A DNA stretch of 5,699 nt from JBBQSU01 sp038234815 (GCA_038234815.1 JBBQSU010000192.1:1-5699); one strand, 5' to 3'. Numbered from the stretch's first letter, positions 1 through 5,699 are shown. The notes: generated by a model from the letters alone, not told the origin. Numbers and translations are program-made.

Positions 1-1
1 C

Positions 2-487
2 AGCCCGCTGGCCGATGCGTTTGTCCGCGACGGTTCTTACGCTAATTCCAATTACGGGACCGATTCGCAACTGGTTGTAAAGCTCGACGGCACCGGCAAT
101 ACGCGCACGGCATACGTTCAGTTCGATCTGACGGGCGTGGGATCAATTTCGCAGGCAAAGTTGCGGCTCTTCGGGAAATTGAGCGACCTGTACGCACCGG
201 GCCTGATCGCTGGGGTGTACGGTGCCGATGGTGCCGCTTGGAGTGAATCTGCCCTGACCAGCAACAACAGCCCCGCGGTCACGACTTCCTCGCTGGCCTC
301 GAACACGGTGATTGGCAAGACCGGCGCGTGGTATGAGTTCGATGTAACGGCCTATCTGCAACAGCAAAAGGCGCTGGGCCGAAGCAAGGTCACGTTTGCC
401 GTTCGCGCGCTTTCCGCAGGTCCCACGCTGATGACTTTCAGCTCCCGGGAAACCGGCAATTCTCCGCAGTTGCAGATCAGTGCGTAG
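2..487 (+). CDS. DNRLRE/CBM96-type domain protein, C-terminal part (5' end outside window)
   Basis: The frame is open from base 2 to a TAG at 485-487 and gives 161 residues with no start in view, so this is the C-terminal end of a larger protein. Near the left edge it reads ADAFVRDGSYANSNYGTDSQ, the typical opening of DNRLRE/CBM96-like modules (x-D-A-[FY]-V-R-x-G-x-[YF]-A-x-x-N-[YF]-G). It continues with TAYVQFDL, an alternating strand pattern (AKLRLFGK), WYEFDVTAYLQ and a closing strand PQLQIS just before the stop. One complete beta-sandwich module therefore fits between about base 8 and the stop. Characterised CBM96 modules bind polysaccharide, and such modules sit in large secreted proteins; binding here is inferred. 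No sorting tail (PEP-CTERM, LPXTG or transmembrane helix) follows the module. The gene ends 12 bases from the convergent ATPase gene. The shorter in-frame start at 137 lies inside the module and is not a real start. Confidence 0.85.
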   Translation, partial: SPLADAFVRDGSYANSNYGTDSQLVVKLDGTGNTRTAYVQFDLTGVGSISQAKLRLFGKLSDLYAPGLIAGVYGADGAAWSESALTSNNSPAVTTSSLASNTVIGKTGAWYEFDVTAYLQQQKALGRSKVTFAVRALSAGPTLMTFSSRETGNSPQLQISA

Positions 488-499
488 GCAGTTGGCGCT

Positions 500-1072
500 T
501 CACGTCTCGATGGAGCACAGAATTTCCTTCACCGCCTCGATCTTGTCGGCAAGCCGGACAAAGGCTCCGACGTGCTTCAGCCTTGGATGATTGCCCCAGA
601 GTTGCAGCACCAGTCGTCCGCTCTGAATCGCGGCCTCGGGGTGCTCGAACCGGCAGGGGTTGGAGGCCTCGCCGTCGTACAGCCCCAGCACCGCGACGGT
701 TTCCAGCCAGATGACGGCATGATAGCGAGACAGTTCCGCCTCCGGGGTGGTCTGCAATGCCTGCCAATAGTCAGGCGAGCCATCGGGCCAGTAGGCCGCG
801 CCATCGATCGTTCCACGGTCCAGCAGCAGGATGCGGCCGGGGTGCTGGCGCTCGACGTTCGCTTCCTGCTCAACCTGCAAGCGATAAATTTGCCGCTGCA
901 CGTCTCGCCGGTCGGCAAGATCGAGCTTGTCCCAGCGCGTCTGCAGTCGGTGATAAACCTGTGTCGCGGCCTCGGGAACAAGAACGAATCGTCCGGGGTG
1001 TGCCCGCGCGATCGCGGTCGCCACCACGGTTTTTCCTGCGCCCGGCCCGCCGGTTAATACGATTTTCTGCAT
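500..1072 (-). CDS. AAA_28-type P-loop ATPase/kinase-like protein
   Basis: The product is 190 residues, cytoplasmic, with no signal peptide or membrane segment. A Walker A motif GGPGAGKT lies at residues 8-15, right after the first strand QKIVLT. A conserved acid follows in VPEAA (33-37), and the Walker B-like strand is ILLLDRG (81-87, Asp85). Downstream, NPCRFE (138-143) resembles the N-x-x-R-x-E element of AAA_28 proteins. The size and motif order match the small predicted ATPases of Pfam AAA_28 / COG3911, whose fold resembles nucleotide kinases; their substrate is not established, so ATP or GTP binding is all I claim. I chose the ATG at 1070-1072 because it puts the P-loop strand at residue 3, as usual. 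A TTG at 1124-1126 would add 18 Pro/Ala-rich residues. Neither start has a clear Shine-Dalgarno. The gene is divergent from gyrA and convergent with the CBM96-type gene. Confidence 0.85.
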   Translation of the reverse strand: MQKIVLTGGPGAGKTVVATAIARAHPGRFVLVPEAATQVYHRLQTRWDKLDLADRRDVQRQIYRLQVEQEANVERQHPGRILLLDRGTIDGAAYWPDGSPDYWQALQTTPEAELSRYHAVIWLETVAVLGLYDGEASNPCRFEHPEAAIQSGRLVLQLWGNHPRLKHVGAFVRLADKIEAVKEILCSIET

Positions 1073-1082
1073 GGCTGGAGGT

Positions 1083-1110
1083 AATCTAGGTCCGGCGAAA
1101 AAGGGGGCAA
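1083..1110 (-). promoter_or_regulatory. weak candidate promoter for the ATPase gene
   Basis: Read on the minus strand, TTGCCC (1105-1110) is followed after 16 bases by TAGATT (1083-1088), a poor to fair match to the sigma-70 -35/-10 pattern. Transcription would start only a few bases before the ATG at 1072, giving an almost leaderless mRNA. That would fit the missing Shine-Dalgarno, and would exclude the upstream TTG start. The match is weak and could be chance. Confidence 0.22.
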
Positions 1111-1144
1111 GGGCCGGCTCCTGCAATTGTCTGCACGGAAGTCG

Positions 1145-1160
1145 ATTTGTGTGAACAAAT
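1145..1160. repeat. inverted repeat ATTTGT-N4-ACAAAT, possible operator
   Basis: A perfect inverted repeat with 6-base arms and a 4-base centre (ATTTGT gtga ACAAAT) lies in the 193-base region between the divergent ATPase gene and gyrA. Its form, two half-sites about one helical turn apart, is that of many dimeric repressor or activator sites. A further TTTGT occurs at 1180-1184. It lies about 50 bases upstream of the candidate gyrA -10 elements. No regulator is known from the window, and it does not match the classical LexA boxes I know (CTGT-N8-ACAG or GAAC-N4-GTTC). Confidence 0.35.
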
Positions 1161-1198
1161 TGGTCTTGCGGGCATTCGCTTTGTCCCTGATTTTCCAG

Positions 1199-1214
1199 TA
1201 GAATTTGCTATGCT
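1199..1214 (+). promoter_or_regulatory. candidate gyrA promoter (-10 region)
   Basis: Two overlapping -10-like elements occur: TAGAAT (1199-1204), five of six matches to TATAAT, and TATGCT (1209-1214), preceded by TGC as in an extended -10. Neither has a good -35 at 16-18 bases; the nearest TTG-containing hexamer, TTGTCC at 1181-1186, is too far from the second and too near the first. An extended -10 can work without a strong -35, so TATGCT is the better guess. It would give a leader of about 45 bases before the gyrA ATG. Confidence 0.35.
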
Positions 1215-1265
1215 TTCGGTTCAATCGGAATCGAGCGAAGCGGACGCAAATTGGATCACAAACAC

Positions 1266-3917
1266 ATGGCCGAAGAAACCCCTCAGACCGACCGGATCGA
1301 AGACCTGCATATCGAGCAGGAATTGCAGGATTCGTACCTCACTTACGCCATGAGTACGATCATGGATCGCGCGCTGCCGGACGTCCGCGACGGCCTCAAG
1401 CCCTCGCAGCGCCGCATCCTGGTCGCGGCCAATGACCTTGGCCTTGGCCCCCGGTCCAAGCATAGAAAATGCGCTAAAATTGCTGGCGACACGTCGGGCA
1501 ACTATCACCCGCACGGCGAAGCGGTCATTTATCCCACGATGGTACGCATGGCCCAGGACTGGAACCTGCGCTACACCCTCATCGACGGCCAGGGGAATTT
1601 TGGGTCCACCGACGGCGATCCCCCTGCGGCCATGCGATACACCGAAGCCCGCATGACCGGCGTGGCGATGGAACTCATGGCCGACCTGGAATACGACACC
1701 GTCGACCTGATGCCCAACTATGACGAGACCCGCGAGGAGCCGACGGTCTTTCCCAGTAAATTCCCTAATTTGCTCGTCAATGGTTCCACCGGCATTGCTG
1801 TCGGCATGGCCTGCAACCTGCTCCCGCACAATCTGCGGGAGATCTGTGACGCGATTCTGCTGGTCATTGACAATGAAAACGTCGGGCTGGAAGAGTTGCT
1901 GAAGATTGTGCCGGGGCCGGATTTTCCGACCGGCGGGGTGATTTGCGGGCGCGACGGGATCATCGAAGGATACAAATCGGGCCGCGGAAGGGTCACGCTG
2001 CGCGCCAAGATGCACGTCGAGCAGCCCAAGACCGGCGGCAAAGCCCAGATCATGATCGACGAGATCCCCTATGGCGTGATCCGCAAGACGATCGTCGAAG
2101 AAATCGCCGAGTGTGTGAAAGGCGACCGGATTAACGACATCTCCGACGTCAATGATCACTCCGGTCGACAGCACAAAGTGCGCATCGTCGTCGATCTCAA
2201 GCGCGACGCCGATCCTGAAGTGGTGATGAACCAGCTTTTTGAGTTCACCAGTTGCCAGGTGACAGTTTCCATGATCAACATCGCGCTGGTCAATCGCCAG
2301 CCGCGAACGATGGGACTGAAGGAACTGATCCAGCACTTCATCGGCCACCGCAAGGAGGTCATTACCCGCAGGACGCGCTTTTTACTGCGAAAGGCCGAGC
2401 AGGCCGCGCACATTCTGGAAGGCAAAATTTTCGCGGTGTGTGATATCGATGAAGTGGTCCGGCTGATTCGTTCGAGCAAGACCCGGGAGGAGGCCATTGA
2501 GAAACTGCGCCAGCGGGCGTTTCGAATCGCGCCGGAGCATCCGTCGGCCGGGCGGATCCCCGCGGTGCTGATGGACCGGGTGAGAAATTCGCCGGTGCTG
2601 CTGTCGGAAGCGCAGGCCCGTGCCATCGGCGCGCTTCAGCTCATTCAGCTCGTCGGGCTTGAGATCGAGCGACTGGTGCAAGAATACACCAAACTGGTGG
2701 AAGAGATCGAAGGGTATCGGGCGATCCTGGGCGACGACGCGATGGTGCTGGACATCATCCGCGAAGACATCCACGAGATGCGCGAGAAATATGGGGACGA
2801 CCGCAGGACCGAAATCACTGGCGATGTTAGCGCGTTCAATATGGAAGCGCTGATCGCGCAGGAGGACGTGGTAGTCACCGTTAGCCATGCCGGATATGTC
2901 AAACGCACGCCCACGGGCACCTATCGGGCGCAGGGCCGCGGCGGGCGGGGCATCAAGGGCACTGAATCCCGCGAAGGGGATTTCGTCGAACACCTCTTCG
3001 TCGCAAATACGCACGATTATCTGCTGTTCTTCACCAATCAAGGCCGCGTGTATGAACGGCGGGTGTACGACATCCCGGAAATGAGCCGCACAAGCCAGGG
3101 GCGGGCCGTGGCCAACTTGCTGGCATTCCAGACGGGGGAAAAAATCGCCTCGGTACTGGCGGTCAAGGATTTCAATAAGGAAGAAGAATTCCTGATGTTC
3201 GCCACCGCCCGCGGGACGGTTAAAAAGACCGCGCTGAGCGCGTATGCCAACATCCGGCAAAGCGGGCTGATTGCGATCGGTCTGGATGAAGGCGATTCGC
3301 TGATCGATGTCGCGGTGACCAGCGGAAAGGATCATGTGGTGCTGGGCACGCGCTCCGGTCTGGCAATTCGCTTTGAAGAAAGCGACGTGCGCGCGATGGG
3401 CCGTCCGGCCGGCGGGGTGACCGGGGCACGCTTCAAGCGGGACGGAGACGCGGTCGTCAGCATGATCATCATTCCCAACGGCGACAACACCGGCCGCAAA
3501 CTGCTCACAGGCTGCGTGCTGGGCTACGGCAAACGAACCCCCCTCGAAGATTACCCGGTCAAAGGCCGCGGGACGCGCGGCGTCATCAGCATCGATGCCA
3601 ACGAGCGCAATGGCGATGTAGTGGGGCTGAAACTGGTCGGCGATGATGACGAACTAATGCTGATTACCGAAAAAGGCATCCTCATCCGCACGAAGGTGGC
3701 CGAAATCCGTGAAACCGGTCGCAACGCCAGCGGAGTGAAGCTCATTCGCCTCGACGGCGGTGACAAGCTGGTGGCCATGGCGCGCGTAGAACAAGAGGAC
3801 GAGGTACCCGGTACGGACGAAGCACCTCCAGTTCAAGCCGACGCTTCGACCGCCGCCCCGGCAACACCGCCGGTGCTGCAAGACCCGCAAGCTGATGAAC
3901 CGAACGACGAGACTTAA
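1266..3917 (+). CDS. gyrA: DNA gyrase subunit A, complete
   Basis: This is the cutting and rejoining subunit of type IIA topoisomerase, which with GyrB introduces negative supercoils; gyrB is not in this window. The product is 883 residues (E. coli GyrA is 875). In order it shows: the N-terminal segment SYLTYAMSTI (23-32) and RALPDVRDGLKP (35-46); the breakpoint helix HPHGEAVIYP (81-90); GQGNFGS (108-114); catalytic Arg124-Tyr125 in AAMRYTEARM; the DNA-bending Ile177 in GSTGIAVGMA; the tower domain; a coiled-coil/C-gate region with HRKEVITRRT (361-370) and KYGDDRRTEI (508-517); the GyrA box QGRGGRG (556-562); and a C-terminal pinwheel with six recognisable blade motifs (about 540-840), then an acidic Pro/Ala tail (841-883). 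The GyrA box and six blades favour GyrA over ParC. The quinolone-contact positions Ser83 and Asp87 of E. coli are Ala86 and Pro90 here. I chose the ATG at 1266; an in-frame TTG at 1251 would add five residues. No strong Shine-Dalgarno is seen. Confidence 0.97.
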   Translation: MAEETPQTDRIEDLHIEQELQDSYLTYAMSTIMDRALPDVRDGLKPSQRRILVAANDLGLGPRSKHRKCAKIAGDTSGNYHPHGEAVIYPTMVRMAQDWNLRYTLIDGQGNFGSTDGDPPAAMRYTEARMTGVAMELMADLEYDTVDLMPNYDETREEPTVFPSKFPNLLVNGSTGIAVGMACNLLPHNLREICDAILLVIDNENVGLEELLKIVPGPDFPTGGVICGRDGIIEGYKSGRGRVTLRAKMHVEQPKTGGKAQIMIDEIPYGVIRKTIVEEIAECVKGDRINDISDVNDHSGRQHKVRIVVDLKRDADPEVVMNQLFEFTSCQVTVSMINIALVNRQPRTMGLKELIQHFIGHRKEVITRRTRFLLRKAEQAAHILEGKIFAVCDIDEVVRLIRSSKTREEAIEKLRQRAFRIAPEHPSAGRIPAVLMDRVRNSPVLLSEAQARAIGALQLIQLVGLEIERLVQEYTKLVEEIEGYRAILGDDAMVLDIIREDIHEMREKYGDDRRTEITGDVSAFNMEALIAQEDVVVTVSHAGYVKRTPTGTYRAQGRGGRGIKGTESREGDFVEHLFVANTHDYLLFFTNQGRVYERRVYDIPEMSRTSQGRAVANLLAFQTGEKIASVLAVKDFNKEEEFLMFATARGTVKKTALSAYANIRQSGLIAIGLDEGDSLIDVAVTSGKDHVVLGTRSGLAIRFEESDVRAMGRPAGGVTGARFKRDGDAVVSMIIIPNGDNTGRKLLTGCVLGYGKRTPLEDYPVKGRGTRGVISIDANERNGDVVGLKLVGDDDELMLITEKGILIRTKVAEIRETGRNASGVKLIRLDGGDKLVAMARVEQEDEVPGTDEAPPVQADASTAAPATPPVLQDPQADEPNDET

Positions 3918-3951
3918 ACCGCTGCGATCGCCGTTTCAGTCCGATCTCGAC
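3918..3951. other. 34-base convergent gap after gyrA, no terminator seen
   Basis: The gap between the gyrA TAA and the TAG of the convergent DinB-family gene contains a short palindrome, GCGATCGC (3925-3932), but no GC-rich hairpin followed by a T run on either strand. Termination may be factor-dependent, or the transcripts may overlap. Confidence 0.5.
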
Positions 3952-4443
3952 CTATCCCTCGTCCCCGCTCGGGCCATAACTGCTGGGTACTTTGGCGCCA
4001 AGCAGTCGCAGGTATACGCCGAGTTGTCCGCGGTGGTGATACCAGTGATTAAGCATGACGAACCGCAGCAGCATTCCTCGCGGCATGGTCAAAGTGGGCT
4101 TGCCATCGACGGTTCCGGTCCATATTTCGGCCATGCGCTCGTCGGGAATGGTTGGCAGAACCTGTCGAACTGTCTGAATACTCCAGTCCAACTTGTCGAG
4201 AATTTCCTTGACGGTCTGGGGTTTCTCCCAGCCTTTTCCGAAATCGAGCGCGAACGTGTCGGCCTGGCTCATCGTGACAATCGCCCCCGGTACCGCCGCG
4301 ATGTGCAGGGCCAGTTCGCCGGCCGAGTGTGACCGGGCGTGGGGACTCCACTTCAACTGATTTTCCGGCACATTCTCCAGAAATTTCCGGGTGGTCTTAG
4401 CTTCGTATTCGAATTCTCCCAGTAGCGTTTCCGCGATAGACAT
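3952..4443 (-). CDS. DinB-superfamily (DinB/YfiT-like) metalloprotein, complete
   Basis: The product is 163 residues, the usual size for the DinB four-helix-bundle family, and looks cytoplasmic. The expected metal triad is present: His47 in ELALHIA (helix 2), and His133 and His137 in LNHWYHHRGQLGVYLRLLG (helix 4), the H-x3-H pattern with the family's HHRGQ signature. KWSPHARSHSAGELALHI (31-48) matches the usual segment in which PH-x-x-S precedes the first ligand. Members bind a divalent metal; some act in thiol transfer or detoxification (for example with bacillithiol or mycothiol), but most, including this one, have no assigned substrate. The name derives from a damage-inducible Bacillus gene and does not mean DNA polymerase IV. 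The ATG at 4441-4443 is supported by a good Shine-Dalgarno. The gene is convergent with gyrA and divergent from the TadG-like gene. Confidence 0.92.
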   Translation of the reverse strand: MSIAETLLGEFEYEAKTTRKFLENVPENQLKWSPHARSHSAGELALHIAAVPGAIVTMSQADTFALDFGKGWEKPQTVKEILDKLDWSIQTVRQVLPTIPDERMAEIWTGTVDGKPTLTMPRGMLLRFVMLNHWYHHRGQLGVYLRLLGAKVPSSYGPSGDEG

Positions 4444-4447
4444 CAGA

Positions 4448-4456
4448 CTTTCCTTT
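4448..4456 (-). promoter_or_regulatory. Shine-Dalgarno of the DinB-family gene
   Basis: On the minus strand AAAGGAAAG precedes the ATG, with the AGGA core (4451-4454) seven bases from the start codon. This fixes the start at 4443. It is the clearest ribosome binding site in the window. Confidence 0.75.
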
Positions 4457-4640
4457 GTAAAATTATGGAGCGTTCGATATTAGGCCGTTCCCCCGAAGAA
4501 AACGAAAACCTTGATTGAACTGGCTTGAGGGCCGGTGCCAAAATGGTCTGATGAGGCAGAGGTCCGATAAGCGTGGGCTTGCGGGGATTGCTGGTAATTA
4601 ACCGGGTTGCACGCTGGTCCGATGTATTGGATAGCCCAGT
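4457..4640. other. divergent intergenic region between the DinB-family and TadG-like genes
   Basis: This region must hold the promoters for both divergent genes, but I see no well-spaced sigma-70 pair on either strand. On the minus strand CATAAT is near the DinB-family gene and resembles a -10, without a -35. The octamer GGTCYGAT occurs three times on the plus strand (4545-4552, 4561-4568, 4616-4623) and is annotated separately. TGGC/GCCA arms at 4521-4524 and 4537-4540 form only a weak stem. No small gene, tRNA or sigma-54 site is convincing here. Confidence 0.5.
4545..4623 (+). repeat. three copies of GGTCYGAT upstream of the TadG-like gene
   Basis: GGTCTGAT begins at 4545, and GGTCCGAT begins at 4561 and again at 4616, all in the same orientation. 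The last two are identical. Start-to-start distances are 16 and 55 bases. They could be half-sites for a regulator of the TadG-like gene, but the repeat is short and chance is a serious alternative. Confidence 0.25.
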
Positions 4641-4644
4641 GAGG
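4641..4644 (+). promoter_or_regulatory. Shine-Dalgarno of the TadG-like gene
   Basis: GAGG lies eight bases before the ATG at 4653. It supports this start over the in-frame ATG codons further down, which would cut into the membrane anchor. Confidence 0.6.
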
Positions 4645-4652
4645 CAATCAAT

Positions 4653-5699
4653 ATGAGACTCAACCGGTCGCAGAATCGCTGCGGTGTGGCGCTGATCTAC
4701 ATGAGCGTCATGCTGGTGGTGTTGATGATGTTTGCGTCGCTGGCCGTGGACTACGGCCGTGCGCAGGTATTGAAAGAAGAGCTGATGCGCGCCTCGGACG
4801 CTGGGGCGCGGTTTGCCGCGGCGCAGCTTGCGGCCGGGGCCACCATCGCCGGCACGCAATCGGCCGCGCTAGAGGCCGCGCGGGACAACACCGCCGACGG
4901 TTCACCGGTGATGATCACGACCAATGACGTGGAGTTCGGCACTTGGAACAGCACGAATCGAACCTTCGCGGTGCTGTCAGGCATCAATCGAACCGCCGCT
5001 AACGCCATTCGAGTCAACTGCAATAGGACAACAAGCGGGGGCAATCCGATGGTGACGTTTTTCGCCTCGGCCATGGGTCGCCGGTCGGTGGATGTCCACT
5101 CCAGCGCGATCGCCACGTTCGTTGCGCCCGTGACGTCAGTCATTGGTGTGGAGGCGACCAGCAACCCCTGGCTGGCCGGTGAAGGGAAAAACACCTACGC
5201 CAACGTCGGCAATCCCGCGAATAATCCCGATCGCGCAGACAGCAACAACACCAGGCGGCAATCCCCGGACCTGGTGACCGGAATCGCGCTGACCCGTGGT
5301 GCGACGCTCACTTTCGATTCGATTAACGGCGGGGCCAACAACTTCGCCACCGACCAGGTTTTCACGCCCGACGGGAATTTCGACTGGATCGTGAGTAATT
5401 TCGGCGGGAACGAACTGGGCAAGAGCAATTTGACCGCGCCGATTAATTCGGTCATTGGCATCTTCATCGACGACACCGTGCCGTCGAGCCAGTCGGGATA
5501 TCCGCCGGCGTTGGATTTCAGCTCAGCCCAGGCGAGGGACTTTGATACGCTCACGCCGCAGTTGCGCCAGCCGTTCTTCGTGGGCGACGGAATGAACAGT
5601 AAAGGCCAGCGGCAACAGTTCGTCATCCCGCAGGGTGCCACTCGACTCTTCATGGGCAACATGGACGGTTACGAATGGAACAACAACATCGGTGGATTT
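4653..5699 (+). CDS. TadG-like membrane-anchored protein with lectin-like (LecA/PA-IL-like) domain, 3' end outside window
   Basis: The frame is open for 349 codons to the right edge without a stop, so the C-terminus is missing. Residues 1-10 are short and basic. Residues 12-34 form one hydrophobic helix (ALIYMSVMLVVLMMFASLAV), followed by DYGRAQVLKEELMRASDAGARFAA. This is the classic Flp-pilus TadE/TadG-like N-terminus (Pfam TadG_N type): an anchor, then D-[YL]-G-R and a helix rich in Ala with K-x-E-L-x-x-A-x-D-A. A segment of about residues 80-165 (VEFGTWNS, ATFVAPV) is usual in planctomycete members. From about 170 a second domain begins (NPWLAGEGKN, DLVTGIALTRGATLTFDSI). It ends at the edge in FVIPQGATRLFMGNMDGYEW then NNNIGGF, which resembles the calcium and sugar-binding end of the LecA galactophilic lectin. 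The protein is probably anchored in the inner membrane with the rest outside the cytoplasm. Sugar binding is inferred; the right-hand end is needed to confirm it. Confidence 0.82.
   Translation, partial: MRLNRSQNRCGVALIYMSVMLVVLMMFASLAVDYGRAQVLKEELMRASDAGARFAAAQLAAGATIAGTQSAALEAARDNTADGSPVMITTNDVEFGTWNSTNRTFAVLSGINRTAANAIRVNCNRTTSGGNPMVTFFASAMGRRSVDVHSSAIATFVAPVTSVIGVEATSNPWLAGEGKNTYANVGNPANNPDRADSNNTRRQSPDLVTGIALTRGATLTFDSINGGANNFATDQVFTPDGNFDWIVSNFGGNELGKSNLTAPINSVIGIFIDDTVPSSQSGYPPALDFSSAQARDFDTLTPQLRQPFFVGDGMNSKGQRQQFVIPQGATRLFMGNMDGYEWNNNIGGF

Noticed and set aside
572..1057. Open frame of 161 codons on the plus strand opposite the ATPase gene
   Set aside because: The minus-strand frame has a P-loop and Walker B-like motif; the plus-strand one has no recognisable feature and is explained as its shadow.
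1207..1245. Imperfect stem in GCTTTCGG...CGAGCGAAGC before gyrA
   Set aside because: The arms need several mismatches and a bulge, and there is no following T run, so neither an attenuator nor a terminator is supported.
1147..1353. Small plus-strand frame from TTG overlapping the start of gyrA
   Set aside because: It overlaps the first 88 bases of gyrA, starts with TTG inside the inverted repeat, and has no ribosome binding site or recognisable motif.
1221..2348. Open frame of 375 codons on the minus strand opposite gyrA
   Set aside because: It lies wholly antisense to conserved gyrA codons and its start region, its translation is rich in His, Asp, Val and Arg without any domain I recognise, and long antisense frames are common in GC-rich genes.
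2382..3335. Open frame of 317 codons on the minus strand opposite gyrA
   Set aside because: It is a shadow of the well-conserved gyrA C-terminal half, in the same relative frame as the previous one, with no own ribosome binding site or recognisable motif.
3895..4332. Plus-strand frame of 145 codons overlapping the gyrA end
   Set aside because: It is antisense to the DinB-family gene, whose metal triad and HHRGQ signature make it the real gene.
4521..4541. Possible sigma-54 promoter on the minus strand (TTGGCACCGGCCC)
   Set aside because: TGGCAC is present, but the GC/TTGC element at the required spacing is missing (CTCA is found instead).
4443..4859. Minus-strand open frame whose TGA overlaps the ATG of the DinB-family gene (TGATG), suggesting coupled translation
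   Set aside because: Its first half is antisense to the TadG-like membrane anchor and the rest covers the intergenic region; the protein is low-complexity (HHQHHQH) with no domain. The TGATG overlap is likely coincidence, and the DinB-family gene has its own good Shine-Dalgarno.

Overview
The window looks like a piece of a planctomycete (or closely related PVC-type) chromosome. The evidence is indirect: a moderately GC-rich sequence, a GyrA with the breakpoint-helix motif HPHGEAVIYP and the GyrA box QGRGGRG, an exported DNRLRE/CBM96-type domain protein, and a TadG-like anchored protein that continues into a lectin-like (LecA/PA-IL-like) domain. These last two protein types are, from memory, common in planctomycetes. 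No marker gene here fixes the taxonomy.

Layout: (1) bases 2-487, plus strand, the 3' end of a gene whose last domain is a DNRLRE/CBM96-like beta-sandwich; (2) 500-1072, minus strand, a small P-loop ATPase of the AAA_28 type; (3) 1266-3917, plus strand, a complete gyrA; (4) 3952-4443, minus strand, a complete DinB-superfamily metalloprotein; (5) 4653-5699, plus strand, the 5' part of a TadG-like membrane-anchored protein that runs off the window. Coding density is high. The only longer non-coding stretches are the two divergent promoter regions, 1073-1265 and 4444-4652, about 200 bases each.

The five genes alternate strictly in strand, so no two can share a co-directional operon within this window. 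The convergent gaps are only 12 and 34 bases and hold no recognisable intrinsic terminator. The genes do not form an obvious pathway: gyrA is housekeeping, the ATPase and DinB protein are orphan enzymes of uncertain substrate, and the two flanking genes encode envelope or extracellular proteins.

I found no CRISPR array, insertion sequence, tRNA, rRNA or phage gene, and no convincing new multi-gene system. The points most worth a second look are the GyrA quinolone-pocket residues (Ala and Pro in place of Ser83 and Asp87), the TadG anchor joined to a lectin-like domain, and an inverted repeat upstream of gyrA.
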